Shown here in pieces: positions 1-12,500 of a stretch of DNA of 64,000 bases. The stretch covers positions 186,242,169 through 186,306,168 of the forward strand of contig NC_081413.1 in assembly GCF_030272615.1 (NCBI RefSeq). The letters run 5' to 3'. A model generated the notes under the pieces. It saw only the letters and a list, made by a program, of their open reading frames with translations, was not told the origin of the DNA and did not search any database. Position 1 is the stretch's first letter. Each line of letters opens with the position of its first letter. The position numbers and the translations under genes were made by a program. This DNA comes from Cryptomeria japonica. Lineage: Eukaryota; Streptophyta; Pinopsida; Cupressales; Cupressaceae.

Positions 1-262
1 TTATAGTTCCTATTTTGCTTCATTGTGTTATTTCATTGTTTGTTTGTTAGAATTCTTTGATTAGATAGGGATTCATGATTTCCCTTTGATCCTAATTGAA
101 TACTTGTTTTTATAAGATGAATTTTACATGCGACATTTTGGTGAACCTGATGTGAAACACAGCTAATTTACCTTCTCTGTTCTTTGTGTAATTTTTGCAG
201 GTCGTACGGATTTTTGCATTTTTTATAGATTTTGCACGGATTTTGAGAACAAATCTTCCGTC

Positions 263-386
263 ACACAATCGTGCTTACATAGTCATGCAATAACATAGAC
301 AACGCCATGCATTCGACCCCTCAGGTTCACGCATTCAATCTGACAGGGTTATGCAATCGCCCTTTCCAAATCACGCATTCGCAGGG
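263..386. repeat. 22-bp tandem array A, six diverged units
   Basis: A nine-base core of the form AYRCAWTCG recurs at 263, 285, 307, 329, 351 and 373, so every step is exactly 22 bases. The core is well kept while the 13 bases between cores vary. A second array with the same core and period lies at 807. No function is known to me for this motif. Confidence 0.85.
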
Positions 387-501
387 AAAATTGTTGTTTA
401 ATTTTTTATTCTGTCTGTTATTTGATCTATCTAATTCTGTCTAAAATTGGGTTAATCTGGAAACAGATTACTTCTATTTCATGATTTGATTATAACAGTT
501 T

Positions 502-756
502 ATGGCAAGAAAGGTACAGTTCAGGATTTCAAGTGCAAGAAGGACGAAAGAACAAAGAAGAGAAGCCAAACGCTATCAAAAGGTTCTCCAAGCACAAAAG
601 CAAATACAAGATTTGAAAGATCAACTGGCCTTTGATAGATATAACAGCTTAGTTCTTTCTTATCAAGTTAAATATGAGCTAATCAATATTGAATGGATGA
701 TGAGAGATTTGGCTAGGGCCTCACAATTGGTTTTGCAGGTTTCTGATCGGGTTTAG
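502..756 (+). CDS. Small basic hypothetical ORF between two 22-bp arrays
   Basis: An 84-residue reading frame with a lysine/arginine- and glutamine-rich first half (residues 1-45) that looks helical, followed by a more hydrophobic half. I recognise no family. It lies between two arrays of the same 22-bp repeat, so it may be the only open part of a larger repetitive element and not a host gene. The sequence before the ATG is AT-rich and I see no clear promoter. A polypyrimidine tract ending in TTTGCAG at 732-738 lies near the end of the frame and could be a splice acceptor, in which case the frame is misread. Whether it is expressed is unknown. Confidence 0.3.
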   Translation: MARKVQFRISSARRTKEQRREAKRYQKVLQAQKQIQDLKDQLAFDRYNSLVLSYQVKYELINIEWMMRDLARASQLVLQVSDRV

Positions 757-806
757 TTTTCTTTTATTTTTTTAGTTTTTAACTTTTTGTTGTCTGTCTG
801 TCTATC

Positions 807-960
807 ACGCAATCGCCCTATTAGTATTATGCAATCGATCTATTATCATCATGCATTTGGCCTGTCAGAATTACACATATGCTATGTTATATTCACACAT
901 TCGAGCTATCAGTATCACACAATCGCACAGGTATTGTCATGCATTCGCTTCTGTCAAATT
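807..960. repeat. 22-bp tandem array B, seven diverged units
   Basis: The same nine-base core as in array A recurs at 807, 829, 851, 873, 895, 917 and 939, again exactly 22 bases apart. Spacer bases show a loose common theme (a CTRTCAGTATT-like string before the next core). The two arrays are separated by 434 bases, which is not a whole number of periods. Confidence 0.88.
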
Positions 961-1070
961 TTTAGTTTCTATTTTTTGTTGGTTTGGTTTTATTACTAAT
1001 CTCCTATTTACAGCCTGTGGTGAATTTACAGAAAGGATCAGATTAGTATTAGATCAGTTGCATGCATCAT

Positions 1071-1300
1071 CTAACACTTCATCTTTTGGTGCTTAAAATC
1101 AACAACAGTTAAAATGGACATGCATGGATAATCTCACACTTCGTTGTTTGGTGCTTAAAATAAACATGGGCTAAAATTGACATGCATGTATCTCAAACTT
1201 TGTCTTTTGGTGCTTAAAATCAACAAATGGTTAAAATTGACATGTATGCCTTCATATTTCAAGTTGGTGTTTAAAATGGACATGCACGTGCGTATTCAAC
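1071..1300. repeat. About 60-bp tandem repeat, four diverged units
   Basis: A unit containing CTTTTGGTGCTTAAAAT, then TTAAAATTGACATGCATG, recurs starting near 1074, 1136, 1195 and 1252. Spacing drifts between 57 and 62 bases and the last unit is the most diverged. Confidence 0.75.
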
Positions 1301-1310
1301 ACCTAAATTT

Positions 1311-2495
1311 GGGCTATAAAATGAACGTGAATCAGGCTGCATTAGATTAAATCATATTTCTTTTTTCTTAAGGTAAAGAATTTTTATCGTGTTTGGGGTG
1401 GACCTACTGTTGCATTAACCGACTTTCCACCCGCCTTCAGGGTCTTGGGAGAAAGGAGGGAGGTGACAACGACATCCAATTTTTATTTTATTCTACATAG
1501 TGAGGGGTATCTTTGACTGGGGATTTCATCACCCCACAGAGGTACTTCGAATTGGGATGCGTTGGGGATATCATCTCTCCCATCATACTCTCGAGCGGGT
1601 TTTTTGAGCCACTATATAAGTATATTGGTCAGGCGGATAGAGTGTTGAATGAATTTGACGTATGTGGGGGCCTTCCCTGCACCGATAAGCTCAACTAAAT
1701 TCTTAAGTGGCTTGCTCTGAGAATCCATTGTTGGATCGAGATCCCCCGAAACCTAATACTACAAACCAATTTAGTTGCCAAAAATCCTACATTCAGTGAT
1801 TTCGGGAGTGCGGATCGTACCCTATAGATACCCTTCATGTACCTTACACTATGATACAGAAATCCCTTGGCTATAAGATCTTCGGATCTTCGGGGTAAGA
1901 GAGACTGCCATGGTTGAGAAGTGTGTGTCATGGAGTGGAGCCAGTGCTGCCAGACTCTCTATCTGTTCATTTTGTTTCATATTTTATTGTAAGGGCCTCA
2001 TTTGAATGGTGTCCACTTTCCAGCCTAAGATTGTATTTTGTGTTTTTTTATGTATCATTGTGTTGGACCAGTATTGAGTCAGTCCTTTGGGCTATTTCAG
2101 GCCCTATCCTACGTATCTCTAAATTTTCTGAGGTTGTGTGAAAATTGAGTCAATCAGCTACACCTACATCTAAGCAATTGTTCTCAGATTTGGAAAACTA
2201 CAAAACTTGTCATACACATGAAGTTACAGAAAACAGAGTCCATTTTTAAAACAAAAAACTCAATGTTTTTAATACTTGTGACCCTAGGAAGTCCTTGCAT
2301 AGTTTGCACTTACGTCCTCATTATCATCCTAAGTCTTTGCATAATAGTCCTCATTCTCATCTTCATTATCACTCATAGTCGTTACATAGTCCTAATTTTG
2401 AGTCCGCATTATCATCCTCATATACGTCTTCATCTAGATCTCATATACATTTGTCTTAGTCCATTACCAGTTGCAGAGTCATAGCATGTGTCATA
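1311..2495. other. No recognised gene; possibly decayed element
   Basis: The 1380-1900 part has higher GC than its surroundings and reads for short stretches in several frames, but I could not match any retroelement domain. The 2280-2470 part is a run of diverged repeats built on CATAGTCCTCATTATCATC-like words. Confidence 0.4.
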
Positions 2496-2755
2496 ATGGG
2501 TCTCCCAAGTGATGGTTTGCTCTCCTTCGAGCAACCTAATCTAATGCCAAATGGCGGTCAGCAAGAAATCATTGATGGTCTAGCTAACTTAGCTTGGGAC
2601 TCAAGGAGAAATGCACCTCAGTATATAGGAGTTGAGTATGAGATTAAAATTGAGTATAAAATTGCCTGTAGAATTGATAGAGAGATTGAGATAGAACGTC
2701 TAAGATAAGAAATGGAAAAACTTGCATTAGAGAAATCCAAAAATACTCAACAGGT
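2496..2755 (+). pseudogene. Short charged ORF, possible gag leader
   Basis: A 70-codon frame ends at 2708 and reads on past the stop for about 15 more residues. The end is rich in Glu/Arg/Ile with a coiled-coil look. It sits about 150 bases before a gag-like frame on the same strand and may belong to the same degenerate Ty3/Gypsy-type element. I recognise no domain; the assignment rests on position only. Confidence 0.25.
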
Positions 2756-2908
2756 CTTGCATCAAAATCCTCAATAGAGAGTCTAGTCTAGTTTTGCATA
2801 CCTCGTACTTACATCTACAATCTAGCATTATTCGTCATCTTGCATAGAACCACACTCATATAGTAGCCTTAAATGCCCATCACAAGGTCACAAAAGGAAA
2901 AAGTTATA

Positions 2909-3853
2909 ATGGACCCATACAACGCCCAGTCTGTAAACCCAACTTGGAACATGGACATATCAACTGGTCAACAATTAGGTTCTCAGACAATGTCTACCCT
3001 AAACGAATTACAACAACATTTAACAAAAGAATAAATAGAGTCAGCTCAACAAGATCCACATGTCCTTATGATCCTAGATGCACTTATACATAGTGATAGG
3101 GACAAATATCTCTCGTTGTTATTACAAAATGGGGCGAAACTACCTGAAGATTTTGATGTCACAAAGATCTTACCACTGGGAAAAATTTTAGGTCAAAATA
3201 ACAGTCAAACACCACCCATGACACAAATACAAGCAACGACCTCCAATTTTCTTCAAAACGTACCTATCCAAACAAATGTCAACACAAATGCAAACTTTCA
3301 AACAAGTGTATCATCTTTAGCGGTTAGTGTTAGTATACCAACACAAAGCATACCGATAATATCAAGTGTCTCAACACCTATTCAAACACAAGAAACAAGT
3401 ACAACCCAACCTCCGGTTTCCTATTCTATAGGATCAACATATAGTCACCAAAATGAAAATCTAGGTCTTACCAATACAACAAGTGCAACTCAACCAAACA
3501 TGGGTTCGCATATCACCTATTTCACGGTACCTATTGGAACGCACAACACACAAAATTATAACCATGGTACCTTCCAACAAGCTCCTAGTTATGCAACCAC
3601 AAATCCTTTTGTGGGACATACACAAACACAAGGTGTACATTTGACCCAAACAGATATTCTTACACAACAATTACAGAATTTGCAACAACAAATGACGACC
3701 ATGCAAACCGGTAACGATAAAAAGAGCTACACAATGCAGGACTTACGTCCTTATCCATTTGATCACACATTATACATGCACAAAATAGAGTTCCAGTTGA
3801 GGGACTTCAACGTGTTTAGGATGGACAACTCTAACAATATTAAGATAAAGTAG
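2909..3853 (+). pseudogene. Ty3/Gypsy gag-like pseudogene (N-terminal half)
   Basis: The frame opens with ATG at 2909, meets an in-frame TAA at 3032-3034, and then stays open to 3853. The product is strongly Thr/Gln/Ser/Pro-rich through the middle, carries a Gln-rich LQNLQQQM stretch near residue 255, and then a YTMQDLRPYPFDHTL motif. The last resembles the (C/R)PYPFD motif at the entry to the capsid domain of many plant Gypsy gag proteins. The capsid core, zinc knuckle and pol are missing: soon after this motif the frame runs into sequence that reads better on the other strand. I call it a truncated gag; host function is unlikely. Confidence 0.55.
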
Positions 3854-3881
3854 GCTCGCAACATCAAATGTGGGCACACTA

Positions 3882-4770
3882 AACTTGCATTGACTCATAG
3901 AAGCAATTTGTTGTTGCAATGATGACACAGTTTGGGAAAGGCTATTAATGGTTGCTTCGGTTGAAGAATTTATGTTATACATGTTTGTTGAGAAGGTGGT
4001 GTGATGTTGTTGAAATAAGGTATTGATTGAGAATAAGGTGGAGGACTATGGTAAGTAGGCATAGGCGACGCTTGAGTAGGAAATGAGACACTAAAAAGAG
4101 GGATAGAATGATTGGATGAATTTCCCCCTTGTGTCACATTAAGTGGTTGAGAGACAAGAGGAATACTCATTGAAGGCATAGATAAAGATGGAGGATTGAA
4201 TGAATAAGAGGGATTGCCCACATGACTAATATTTGTAGGTATAACATTTTGAGTTGATGTAGTCATGATGTTTGAAGTGAAAGTAGGAATGCTAGTTATT
4301 GAAGTGGTCAAAGGAATAGAATAATTGATTTGTGTAGGAGGTTGTGAATAACCTAAGTTCTTAGAACAACTCTTTATAGGCATGACATTAGAATCACCAA
4401 TATGAGCAATGTCATGCAATATATCAATTCCACTCTTATCACTTTGAATCGTGCATTTTAGACCTTCAATTAATGGAAGAGCTTCACTACTAGGATATTA
4501 TTGGGAAATCCATAATTTAAAGTTGTCAAATTCATTGTCAAATTCATTGTCCAATATGGAAACTCTAGTCAAAGCTTCTTCTTCATCATTAGAATCGTCA
4601 ATTGGGTAGATAGGAATGTTATTAGGATAAAAAGAATTAGCATTGTCCTCATTGAAGAAGTCACCCAAATTAGGCTCCACCTCATCGGGAATTAAACCTT
4701 GGGAAGCCTTAATTCTAATGCTTCGTCTAACGGGGATAGTAGAGGTAGGACTAATAGTGGTAAAACTCAT
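3882..4770 (-). pseudogene. Gag-like Ser/Pro/Asn-rich pseudogene, opposite strand
   Basis: Read on the minus strand from an ATG at 4770, the frame has an acidic start, an in-frame TAA at 4498-4500, then a long Ser/Thr/Pro/Asn-rich section (PPSLSMPSMSIPLV, PPPYSQSIPY). A one-base shift near 3975 joins it to a SLQQQIASMSQ stretch much like the LQNLQQQM stretch of the gag on the plus strand. Composition and layout match a retrotransposon gag N-terminus. The two gag-like frames meet tail to tail near 3860-3880, which suggests two elements joined by rearrangement or an inverted nested insertion. No catalytic domain is present. Confidence 0.45.
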
Positions 4771-7109
4771 GCATTAGAGGGAAAATTTGAATTTTAAATT
4801 TGAATTTGAGTTTTGAATTTGGTGAAGAAAGTTTGCAAAATTGAATAATACACAAATGATGATTATACAATTTGAACTTTGTTGAAAGAAGAAATGACAC
4901 AATTTCCAAAATAATTTTTATGGTAAATGAAAAGAAATTGAAATTTTAAAATTAGGGCCAATGGGACACCACTTAACTTTAAAATTAAAATTGACAAAAT
5001 TAGTATTTTTAAAATCAGGGCAGACTACAATTAACCACTTAATTTTAAATATTTTCTTGAAAGTTGTGATGTTGAATTTGTGAAGTATTTTTGATTTTAG
5101 AGGGATCAAAATTTGACAAAATCAGCCAATTTTCTGTAACTAAGCAATTTAATACAGTCATAACAGTCTCCCAAACTTTCAGGAAAAAAAGTTGAGGACC
5201 AGGTTGAAAGTGCACCTGGTCCGCCCAACTTTTTCGGAAACTTTTAGGGATGAAAGCTACGATGATTTTATAGCTAACCCCAAAAAATTGGTTGATTTTA
5301 CAAATTTTAGATAGGCAAAATTAAGGTTTGAATGTCAAAATAGGACCGTATTAGGGTTTTGAAAAAGATGAAAAATTGAATTGCAAATTTGAAAAAGGTC
5401 AAACCTAATGGATAGGGCCACCTTGAATATTGTTTGGAAAACTAAAATTTGTTGAAATTGATTGAAATTTACACAAAATCCAAGTGAATTTGAAAATTAG
5501 GGTCTTAGGACCTAACCATTGAATTTTTAAATTTTGAATTTTGGAAAAAGGAGGGAAATTGAAAATTTAAATTTTAGGCAAGAAGACAAGGCTGAAAATA
5601 ATTCCAAATTTGAAAATTAAATGTAAATTCTATTTTTGTACAAGTGGAAGTTGATTTTGAAAATTAGGGTTTTGATAATTAGCCACTTAATTTTGTAAAA
5701 TTGATTTGCAAATTGAACAAGACAAAGAAGAAATTGAATTCACCACTAAATTTTGCACAAAAATTAAACTTGTAAATGAAATATGCAATAATGTGAAATG
5801 TCAAGCATGTAAGACTTCGGGTTCACGAAAATGTAATGGTTATAAAAGGGTGATGAGGAGATCAAGTGGAAAGTTTTACCCTCCTCTAGAAAGTAGTAAA
5901 ATTTCTCAAAGAATCCTCTTCAACCTCTCACGCACATTACATTAAAAGAGGGGGTTTAATTCACTGGATCCAATAACAATGGAAATAGATTGAATGCTAA
6001 GTGAATTGACAGTGAATTTGAAAAGTAAAGTAATCCCTCTTTTAGAATGGATAAGTTGAATTAAGCAATTTGAGACTAAGTGTAAGGATGGTAAAGAAAT
6101 GATTATAACTTGAGATAGAAATGCGGCATGAAGTTGTGCAACTGGAATTAGCAGTAAAATGTTGAGCCAAAGCTCCCTTGTAAATTTGAGTAAAAGTTGT
6201 CGGGATTGGGTTGAAAGTGTACTTGGTCCTCCAAAAAATCTGTGCGTTGAAAAGGGTTTTTCCGTCTTTGAGAATGAAACCTAAACCTGCAAATACAGTT
6301 GTGCACCTGCAACCTACACACAGAAAAGAGAGGAAATATTGTTGGGATTGGGGATTTGCCTTTAGGTCAAACCCCATTTTGGAATTAACCAAATGATGAA
6401 AAGTACTTTCAAGTAAATGAAAGTAAATGACTGAAGTAGAATTCACCTCAAGAGAGGATGCAATTGAAATGTTGATAGAGTTGTTTGAAAGGATATGTAG
6501 AATTGAATGTCAAAAGAGATTTCCACTTCAATGGTTGAATACTTGACTTGAATGCAACACCTAGCCTTGAATACTTGACTTGAATGGATACTTGAATGCT
6601 TGAATGCTTGATTTCATTTATGCAATTTCTCTTAGGATCTCAATTTCCACTTATTAAACTTATGCAAATGGGAGGGGGGAATGCATCCTATATATTCATC
6701 AATTAGGGTTATTTGACTGCTTTTTCATCTTAGGCCGACATAGGGAAACTTTTCCCACTTCACCATTGACAAGCCTGATGCAGGGTTTAAGTGGAGGGGG
6801 CCCAAAATAGGGCAAGGATAGCAGCACTACGTCCCTTTCCTAGGAGGACAGGGGTGCCACGCCCTTGTCCTGCCCTAATTTAGGACAGAAAGCAGGAACA
6901 GGCAGTGCGGGGTACAGGAAAATGCATGTTGCAGGAGGTATGAGCATGTCTCAAGTCTCCAATCAGGCTTAGGGATTCATTCCACCAATGTGAACACCCA
7001 AATACGGTCGAAAATTGCAAGGTCACAATTTTATGACACTACAGCCTCAAACAAAGTCCTGGGATGTGGTACCAAAAATTTGAGCATTTTAAATCATATC
7101 ACTATGTTT
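4771..7109. other. AT-rich leader or LTR-like DNA without a gene
   Basis: Long runs of AATTTGAAAATT-like sequence with no open frame I believe in. If the minus-strand gag is genuine, this is the upstream side of that element. A word built on TTGAAAGTG-ACYTGGTCC occurs at 5203-5222 and again near 6212-6234. A GC-rich patch at 6830-6910 contains a near-palindrome (AGGACAGGGGTG ... CGCCCTTGTCCT). Confidence 0.4.
5184..5234. repeat. Two-part hairpin
   Basis: Outer arms AAAAAAAGTTG (5184-5194) and CAACTTTTT (5226-5234), inner arms ACCAGGT (5198-5204) and ACCTGGT (5214-5220), with a nine-base loop. The surrounding words CAAACTTTC and GAAACTTTT extend the symmetry loosely. Confidence 0.6.
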
Positions 7110-8133
7110 ATTATAAATGAGATGGTGATCATTTTTTATACAATACATTATATGTTAATGATATGTTATTTATTGGTAAAGGGAAACGTATGATTTCAAA
7201 ACTTAAGTCTCGTCTTACTACTAAATTTGAAATCAAAGATCTTGGTGCAGTGAAACACATTCTTGGGATAGAAAAATAGAAGATATAGAGTGAATAGAAA
7301 GTTATGGCTAGGCCAAAGTGTGTAAATTCATTTTTACAAAGGTTCAACATGCAAGATTGTAGACCATTATGTGTTCCTTTTATAGTTGGAACAAAATTGT
7401 CTATTTCAGATTGTCCTATATCCCCATCGGAGATGGAAGACATGAGAAGAGTGCCTTCCCAGAGTGTAGTTTGAAGTTTAATATATGCTATGATCTATAC
7501 TAGACCAAACATTGCCTAAGTAGTAGGAGTTCTTTCCAGATATATGTCTAATCCTAGTAGAGTTCATTGGGTTGTAGTTAAAAGAGTCTTCAGATATTTG
7601 AAGGGTACCTCAGAGTATTATGTATGCTATCATGGTAATTTGGTAAGAGATGTGATTTCCTTTGATATTCATGGTTATGTGGATTTAGACTAGGCAAGTG
7701 ATATTTATAGCAGAAGATCCACTGGTGCTTATGTGTTTACTTTATTTGGTGGTGCAATTAGTTGGATGAGTAAGCAATAGGTTGTGGTTGCTTTGTCCAC
7801 TACAGAAGCAGAGTATATGGAAAGTACTCATGCTTGTAAAGAAGCCACTTGGCTTAAAAGACTGTGTTCAGGTATTGGAATAAAACAAGGTGCAATGTCA
7901 ATTAATTGTGATAGTCAAAGTATGATTTACCTAGCTAAGAACCCAACATTTCATGCTTGGACCACATTGATGTTCATTATCATTTTGTCATAGATATGGT
8001 CAAAGATGGTAGGGTGAAGTTGGTTAAGATAGAGACTTTGATGAATGTTGCAGATTCATTAACTAAGGCTGTGAGCACAGAGAAGTTCAGATGGTGTTCA
8101 AACTGTGTGGGCCTCATGGCCCCTAGCAATTAA
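7110..8133 (+). pseudogene. Copia RT/RNase H 3' end, degenerate
   Basis: Broken translations give, in order, a YVNDM-like decay of the reverse transcriptase YVDDM box (about 7140), FEIKDLGAVKHILGI (about 7225), RPNIA (about 7505), SNPSRVHWVVVKRVFRYLKGT (7548-7610), STGAYVFTLFGGAISW (about 7725), ALSTTEAEYMESTHACKEATWLKRL (about 7790) and a CDSQSMIYLAKNP stretch. These are the standard landmarks at the end of Ty1/Copia pol. Several stop codons and at least one frameshift break it. It ends just before a polypurine tract and an LTR start, so it is the 3' remnant of a 5'-truncated element. Confidence 0.85.
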
Positions 8134-8186
8134 TTGTCATGTAGATACTCCCTTTTCTCTTGCAAGGTGTTAGACAAGTGGGAGAA

Positions 8187-9008
8187 TGTTGGGAAAATGG
8201 TGTCTCGGCCTTGTATTTACTTAAGATTACTATTTATAGTAAAGTTTCATTTGAGCACAAATTCGTTCAAAAAAAATTCTAAAGCTTTGGATTCGCTACA
8301 TAAGCATGCCATTAAATTTTTGTTCTAAGATCATAACTAGATTTGAAATATGAAAGTTTTCATTTTTGGAAGTTGTGAGAAATGTTTCAAATTTAATTTT
8401 GAGGACTTTAGAGGCTACAAAATGTCTTGGAAAGTGGGAATTACCATCATATCGGGTCACCAAGTGATAGAGTGCGTTGCAAGATTTCCAGTGCTTCAAA
8501 CAGTTCGTTAATCAGACACCCGGTTCACAAGTTATGGCCTCTGGAAGTTTGGTCTCCTAAAATAAGAAATATAAAAATGCACCAGACACATAAATGATTT
8601 TTAAAAGGGAGGTACATGTGTTGATGTGTAATTTGACACATCATAGCACATCTATATTGGAGATAAGGTCAATTCCACTTTATTGGGTGGTTTTAGCCCA
8701 TGGTTTTGTAATACAGTTTGATAGTTTCATGTATTGTATCTCCTATATATGAGGTGTGTGAGATGGAGGTTGAGTGTAAGAGTCTTATAGCTATTGAGTT
8801 ACCTATGAATCTATGGTTGGTGATACTTTTGTGATAAGCTTGCTCTGCGAGTATATTGTAATATGTTATTGATTCCTGAATAAAATATTTGGCGGCTTTT
8901 GGAGTGTGGGGTTTTTCTCTCGAAAGGGTTTTCCCCACATAAATCACTATGTTGTGGTATGCATACTATTTATGATTATTTTTGTTTAATTGTTGTAATT
9001 GTTGTAAC
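8187..9008 (+). mobile_element. Probable 3' LTR of the preceding Copia remnant
   Basis: A purine-rich tract (AGTGGGAGAA) runs directly into TGTTGGGAAAATGG at 8187, the usual polypurine-tract to LTR step. Inside are a TATA-like CTATATATG (about 8743), AATAAAATAT (about 8878) and a GGGTTTTTCTC...GGGTTTTCCCCAC stretch typical of plant Copia R/U5. The right end is a guess (a ...TGTAACA near 9008). No partner LTR is visible, so the length is approximate. Confidence 0.6.
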
Positions 9009-9089
9009 AATCTCTAAAATTTTTTGCATTAGCCTCCTTCAAGTTTAGTGTAGGAAGTTGTTCAGCTACATAACTTCCTTACACTTTGT

Positions 9090-9594
9090 CCAATTACTAC
9101 CCACAAGGTAATGGACAATCTAAGTTTACTAATAAGAATTTGATCAAGATTATTAAGACAACAATTGAGGACAACCAAAGAACCTAGCACAACAAGCTGA
9201 AACTAATTTATCTTAGTGAAGTTACCAACACTAAGCTTAACCAAAGAGTTGGAAATGATAGAAGAAGAGTCAATTGAAATCAAACTTGCTGAGTTAATGG
9301 AGCTAGAAGAAACAAGAAGGCGAGCACTTCAAAATTTGAAAAACTCATCAAGCACATATGAAGAAAACCTTTGAAAAGAAGGCACTTCCAAGAGTTTTCA
9401 ATGAAGAGGATTTGGTTCTTAAATGGGATGAATTGACGGGTGGGTCCAAAAAGCACATCATGTTCGATTCCATGTGGAGTGGTCCTTTCATGATCACAGG
9501 TTGCAAGGCACACAATGATTTTCAGTTGTCCAATCTTGATGGAGAAGAGTTACCAATCCCAACTAATGGGATTCATCTGAAGCTTTTCTATTGA
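9090..9594 (+). pseudogene. Ty3/Gypsy integrase C-terminal remnant
   Basis: Upstream of the open frame a decayed YYPQGNGQ(S)...TNK motif (9090-9130) marks the end of the integrase core. The open part (9358-9594, 78 codons) has KKTFEKKA, then DLVLKWDE, FDSMWSGPFMI and HLSNLDGEELPIP-like text (here QLSNLDGEELPIP) ending GIHLK. This is the GPY/F-type C-terminal domain of plant Gypsy integrases. Stops and frameshifts break the upstream part. The element has no reverse transcriptase in the window. A 3' LTR should follow, but I cannot delimit it. Confidence 0.8.
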
Positions 9595-12500
9595 GGATGT
9601 TCTACAATTATATCAGAGTAGAGTAGGTTTTCCTTTTCAATAAGTGTTGGTGCATATTATATTTAATTTCAAAGTTTCTCTAAGTGTTGTTGCACATGTT
9701 TTGGCTCATTTTATCTTTACCTGAATTTATTGGTGCACAAGTTTTCAATCTTGTTAGGTAGGTACTAGTTGTTGTTGTTCAATATTTATAATAGTTTGAT
9801 TTTAGATATGATCTAATTTATTTTCAATTCATATACTAATTCATATGCCTAATGGATGCTAAGGCTATTAGTTGTTATTTTTTAGCAAGCAAACGCCCTC
9901 GAGGGGTTGCCAAAACGTTACCTATTTTTGTCTTCTAATCAAAAACAACTTTATAGTGAGCCCTAGGTCTTATAAGGAGGTTTTACAGGGGTTTGAATGA
10001 TTCAAAAATGGTAAAAGTTATATAAAATACTTTTTTTATTAATTCATAAAGTCTGAAATATGCTTATCTTGGTATTTTCCTTAATGTATTCCTAAAAGAA
10101 AGAAAAAAAAAAGTCACGCATCATGAAGTTGAAGTTCAAAATATCCATGCATCATGAAGGGAGTTGAAGTTCAAAAGATAAGGATATCACATTACATTAA
10201 GACAAGAGGTCAAAATTCTCCTTCTCAAGTCTAAGTTGCATTAATCACTAACTCCACGTTGCATGTTAAGGAAAAGATGTCAAGTTTTCAGTCTTAACAT
10301 GGAGTTAGGTCAAGTTTTACGTTTTGTGTTTTAGGTTTTATCTCCAAAGAATAGCTTACATACTAACTATGGCGGCCAAGACTATTCCAAGACTTTGTTG
10401 AAGACTTTAACATATAAATAATATAGATTTTATTGCTTAACCTATAGTTTCTTTGATGAAAGGGGTGCATATTCACTATATTCATTAGTTTTCAAATAGT
10501 TAAGAAACCATTTCAGAGGTTTTGGATGTGAAATATGCTTCCATAATAGAGGAGAGCATGGAAAGGCTTGTGCAAGCCATGAAGATCACTACAATTGTCC
10601 CTTGCCAAGATCATGCATGCACAGCTCACCAAATAGGTGTGCATTATTCTTACAACTCTTCTATTGTCTTTCATCAAGAAACAAGGTCATTTGTATGTAT
10701 TTGTCATTCTTCTCTTGAGACAAAATCATTCTATGAAATGATATAATAACAATACAAAATATTTAAACTATGACAATCATAATAAGAAAAAGGTTTTGTT
10801 ATTGTCACTATCTTTATAATATTCTCTCAAAACCATATAGGGTTAGTTCCTTTTAAGGTATGATAGTAAAGGAAAGAAAGACAATTTTAAAATCTTGGAA
10901 AGAATAGCGTAAGAGTAAAGCATGATAGTAATGAAAGGAAGATACAAACTTATGCAATATTTTTTCCTCATTCAAGGCACTGAAACCCAAATGATAGTCC
11001 ACAAAGCATGAAAGACATAAGGCAGGGTTTTAAAATCAAAAGACATAAGGCAGTATAAATGTCAAGGAGATCAATTACCATTATCAAGGGCTACAATTAG
11101 TTTTAGTCAAGATCTGACAATCGCAAGTTGTAAGAGTTATATCGAAGATCAAACGAGTTCATGACAGTCAAAATTCTCAATCAAGAGGCATGAACTATTA
11201 ATAAACAGTCAAAATGCTCAATCAAGAGGCATGAACTATTAATAAACAGTCAAATGGCAAGGCTCCATTAGAAGTCAAAAATATCAATGACATGGACCAA
11301 TCATGAAGGAAGTTAACAAAACACATTCTAGTGGTGAGGGAAGTATAAATAACAATCAGATTTAATTATCAAAAGAGCAGTGATAGAAAGATATGTGATA
11401 ATCCTCCATGGGCCATAAGGTGTACACAAGAGCATTCATAGGAAATAAAATTTGTGACATGCTTGTTGTAATAGAATATTTTAAGGACAAGACATAATAT
11501 GCAGAAGTCTTATCTGCATTGAAGGACCAAGTGGTGAAGGATTGTCATAGTCGATCATTGTATGAGAGTATTGAAAAAGTAATGACATGCTTAACAAGAT
11601 CATATTCAAAGGACAACGGTAAGGGTAATGCACGCTTATCAATGGGCATAGAATTTAGTAGTTAGTCCCTAATAATCCAACCCATGATCAAGACAAATGG
11701 TAAAACAGACTATTATGTAAAAATAGACATATCAAAGAATAGATGAAAAACAAGATGGTGAACAACCTTTTATGTTAGATCATGGTAGTGTTATGAGGAC
11801 GGTATGTTTTGATGTAGTGGAATATCAATTGGTTTTCTAAGAAATCAAAGGAATAGGACAATCTCTTCATATCAAATCTTCATAAGGTTGCAAAGATAAG
11901 ACGAAATAGCTATTGAATAGTAAATAATGATGAAAGCAATAAATGATAATTTATGTTGTATTTAATTTCCTTGAAAATATACTTCGCCTCTGGAAGGCTA
12001 GTTAAACTTCATAATCAATCAACTCACCCTTTAATCATATAATCACCTAAGAATATAATGCAATAGGAGACAATTGAAGGCTAAAAAGGGAGTTTAATTG
12101 ACATAAGAATTAGTTTGAGCCTATTTGAAGACCCCACATAGGTATAACATCAATTAAGGATAGTTTTTAGGACACTTTCACTCAATTGAGAGCAATTTTG
12201 ACACCCATTTTGTATGATTTTTAAAGTTGCACGACCAAAGAAGATTTCCTCATGCAAATTGAAGGAGAATTCAAGGATAAAGACAATCAGTTGGAGTAGA
12301 TTTCAAAGCCCTCATGCAGATCAAATGTGTAGTTCAACTTCAAATTCATCTTTCAGTTGAAACAGAGATTCTTTTGTACAAAACTTTCTTTCTAATATCT
12401 TTTTCCTTGGTTCTTTCTTCTTTCTTTCTACACATAGCAAGAGCATAAGCATTGTAACTCGTTTTAAGAAGTTTAACTTTAATTTTCAGTATTGTATCAA

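Noticed and set aside
263-960. CRISPR-like layout (short repeat with variable spacers)
   Set aside because: The repeat core is only nine degenerate bases with 13-base spacers, there are no cas genes, and everything else is plant nuclear DNA. It is a minisatellite.
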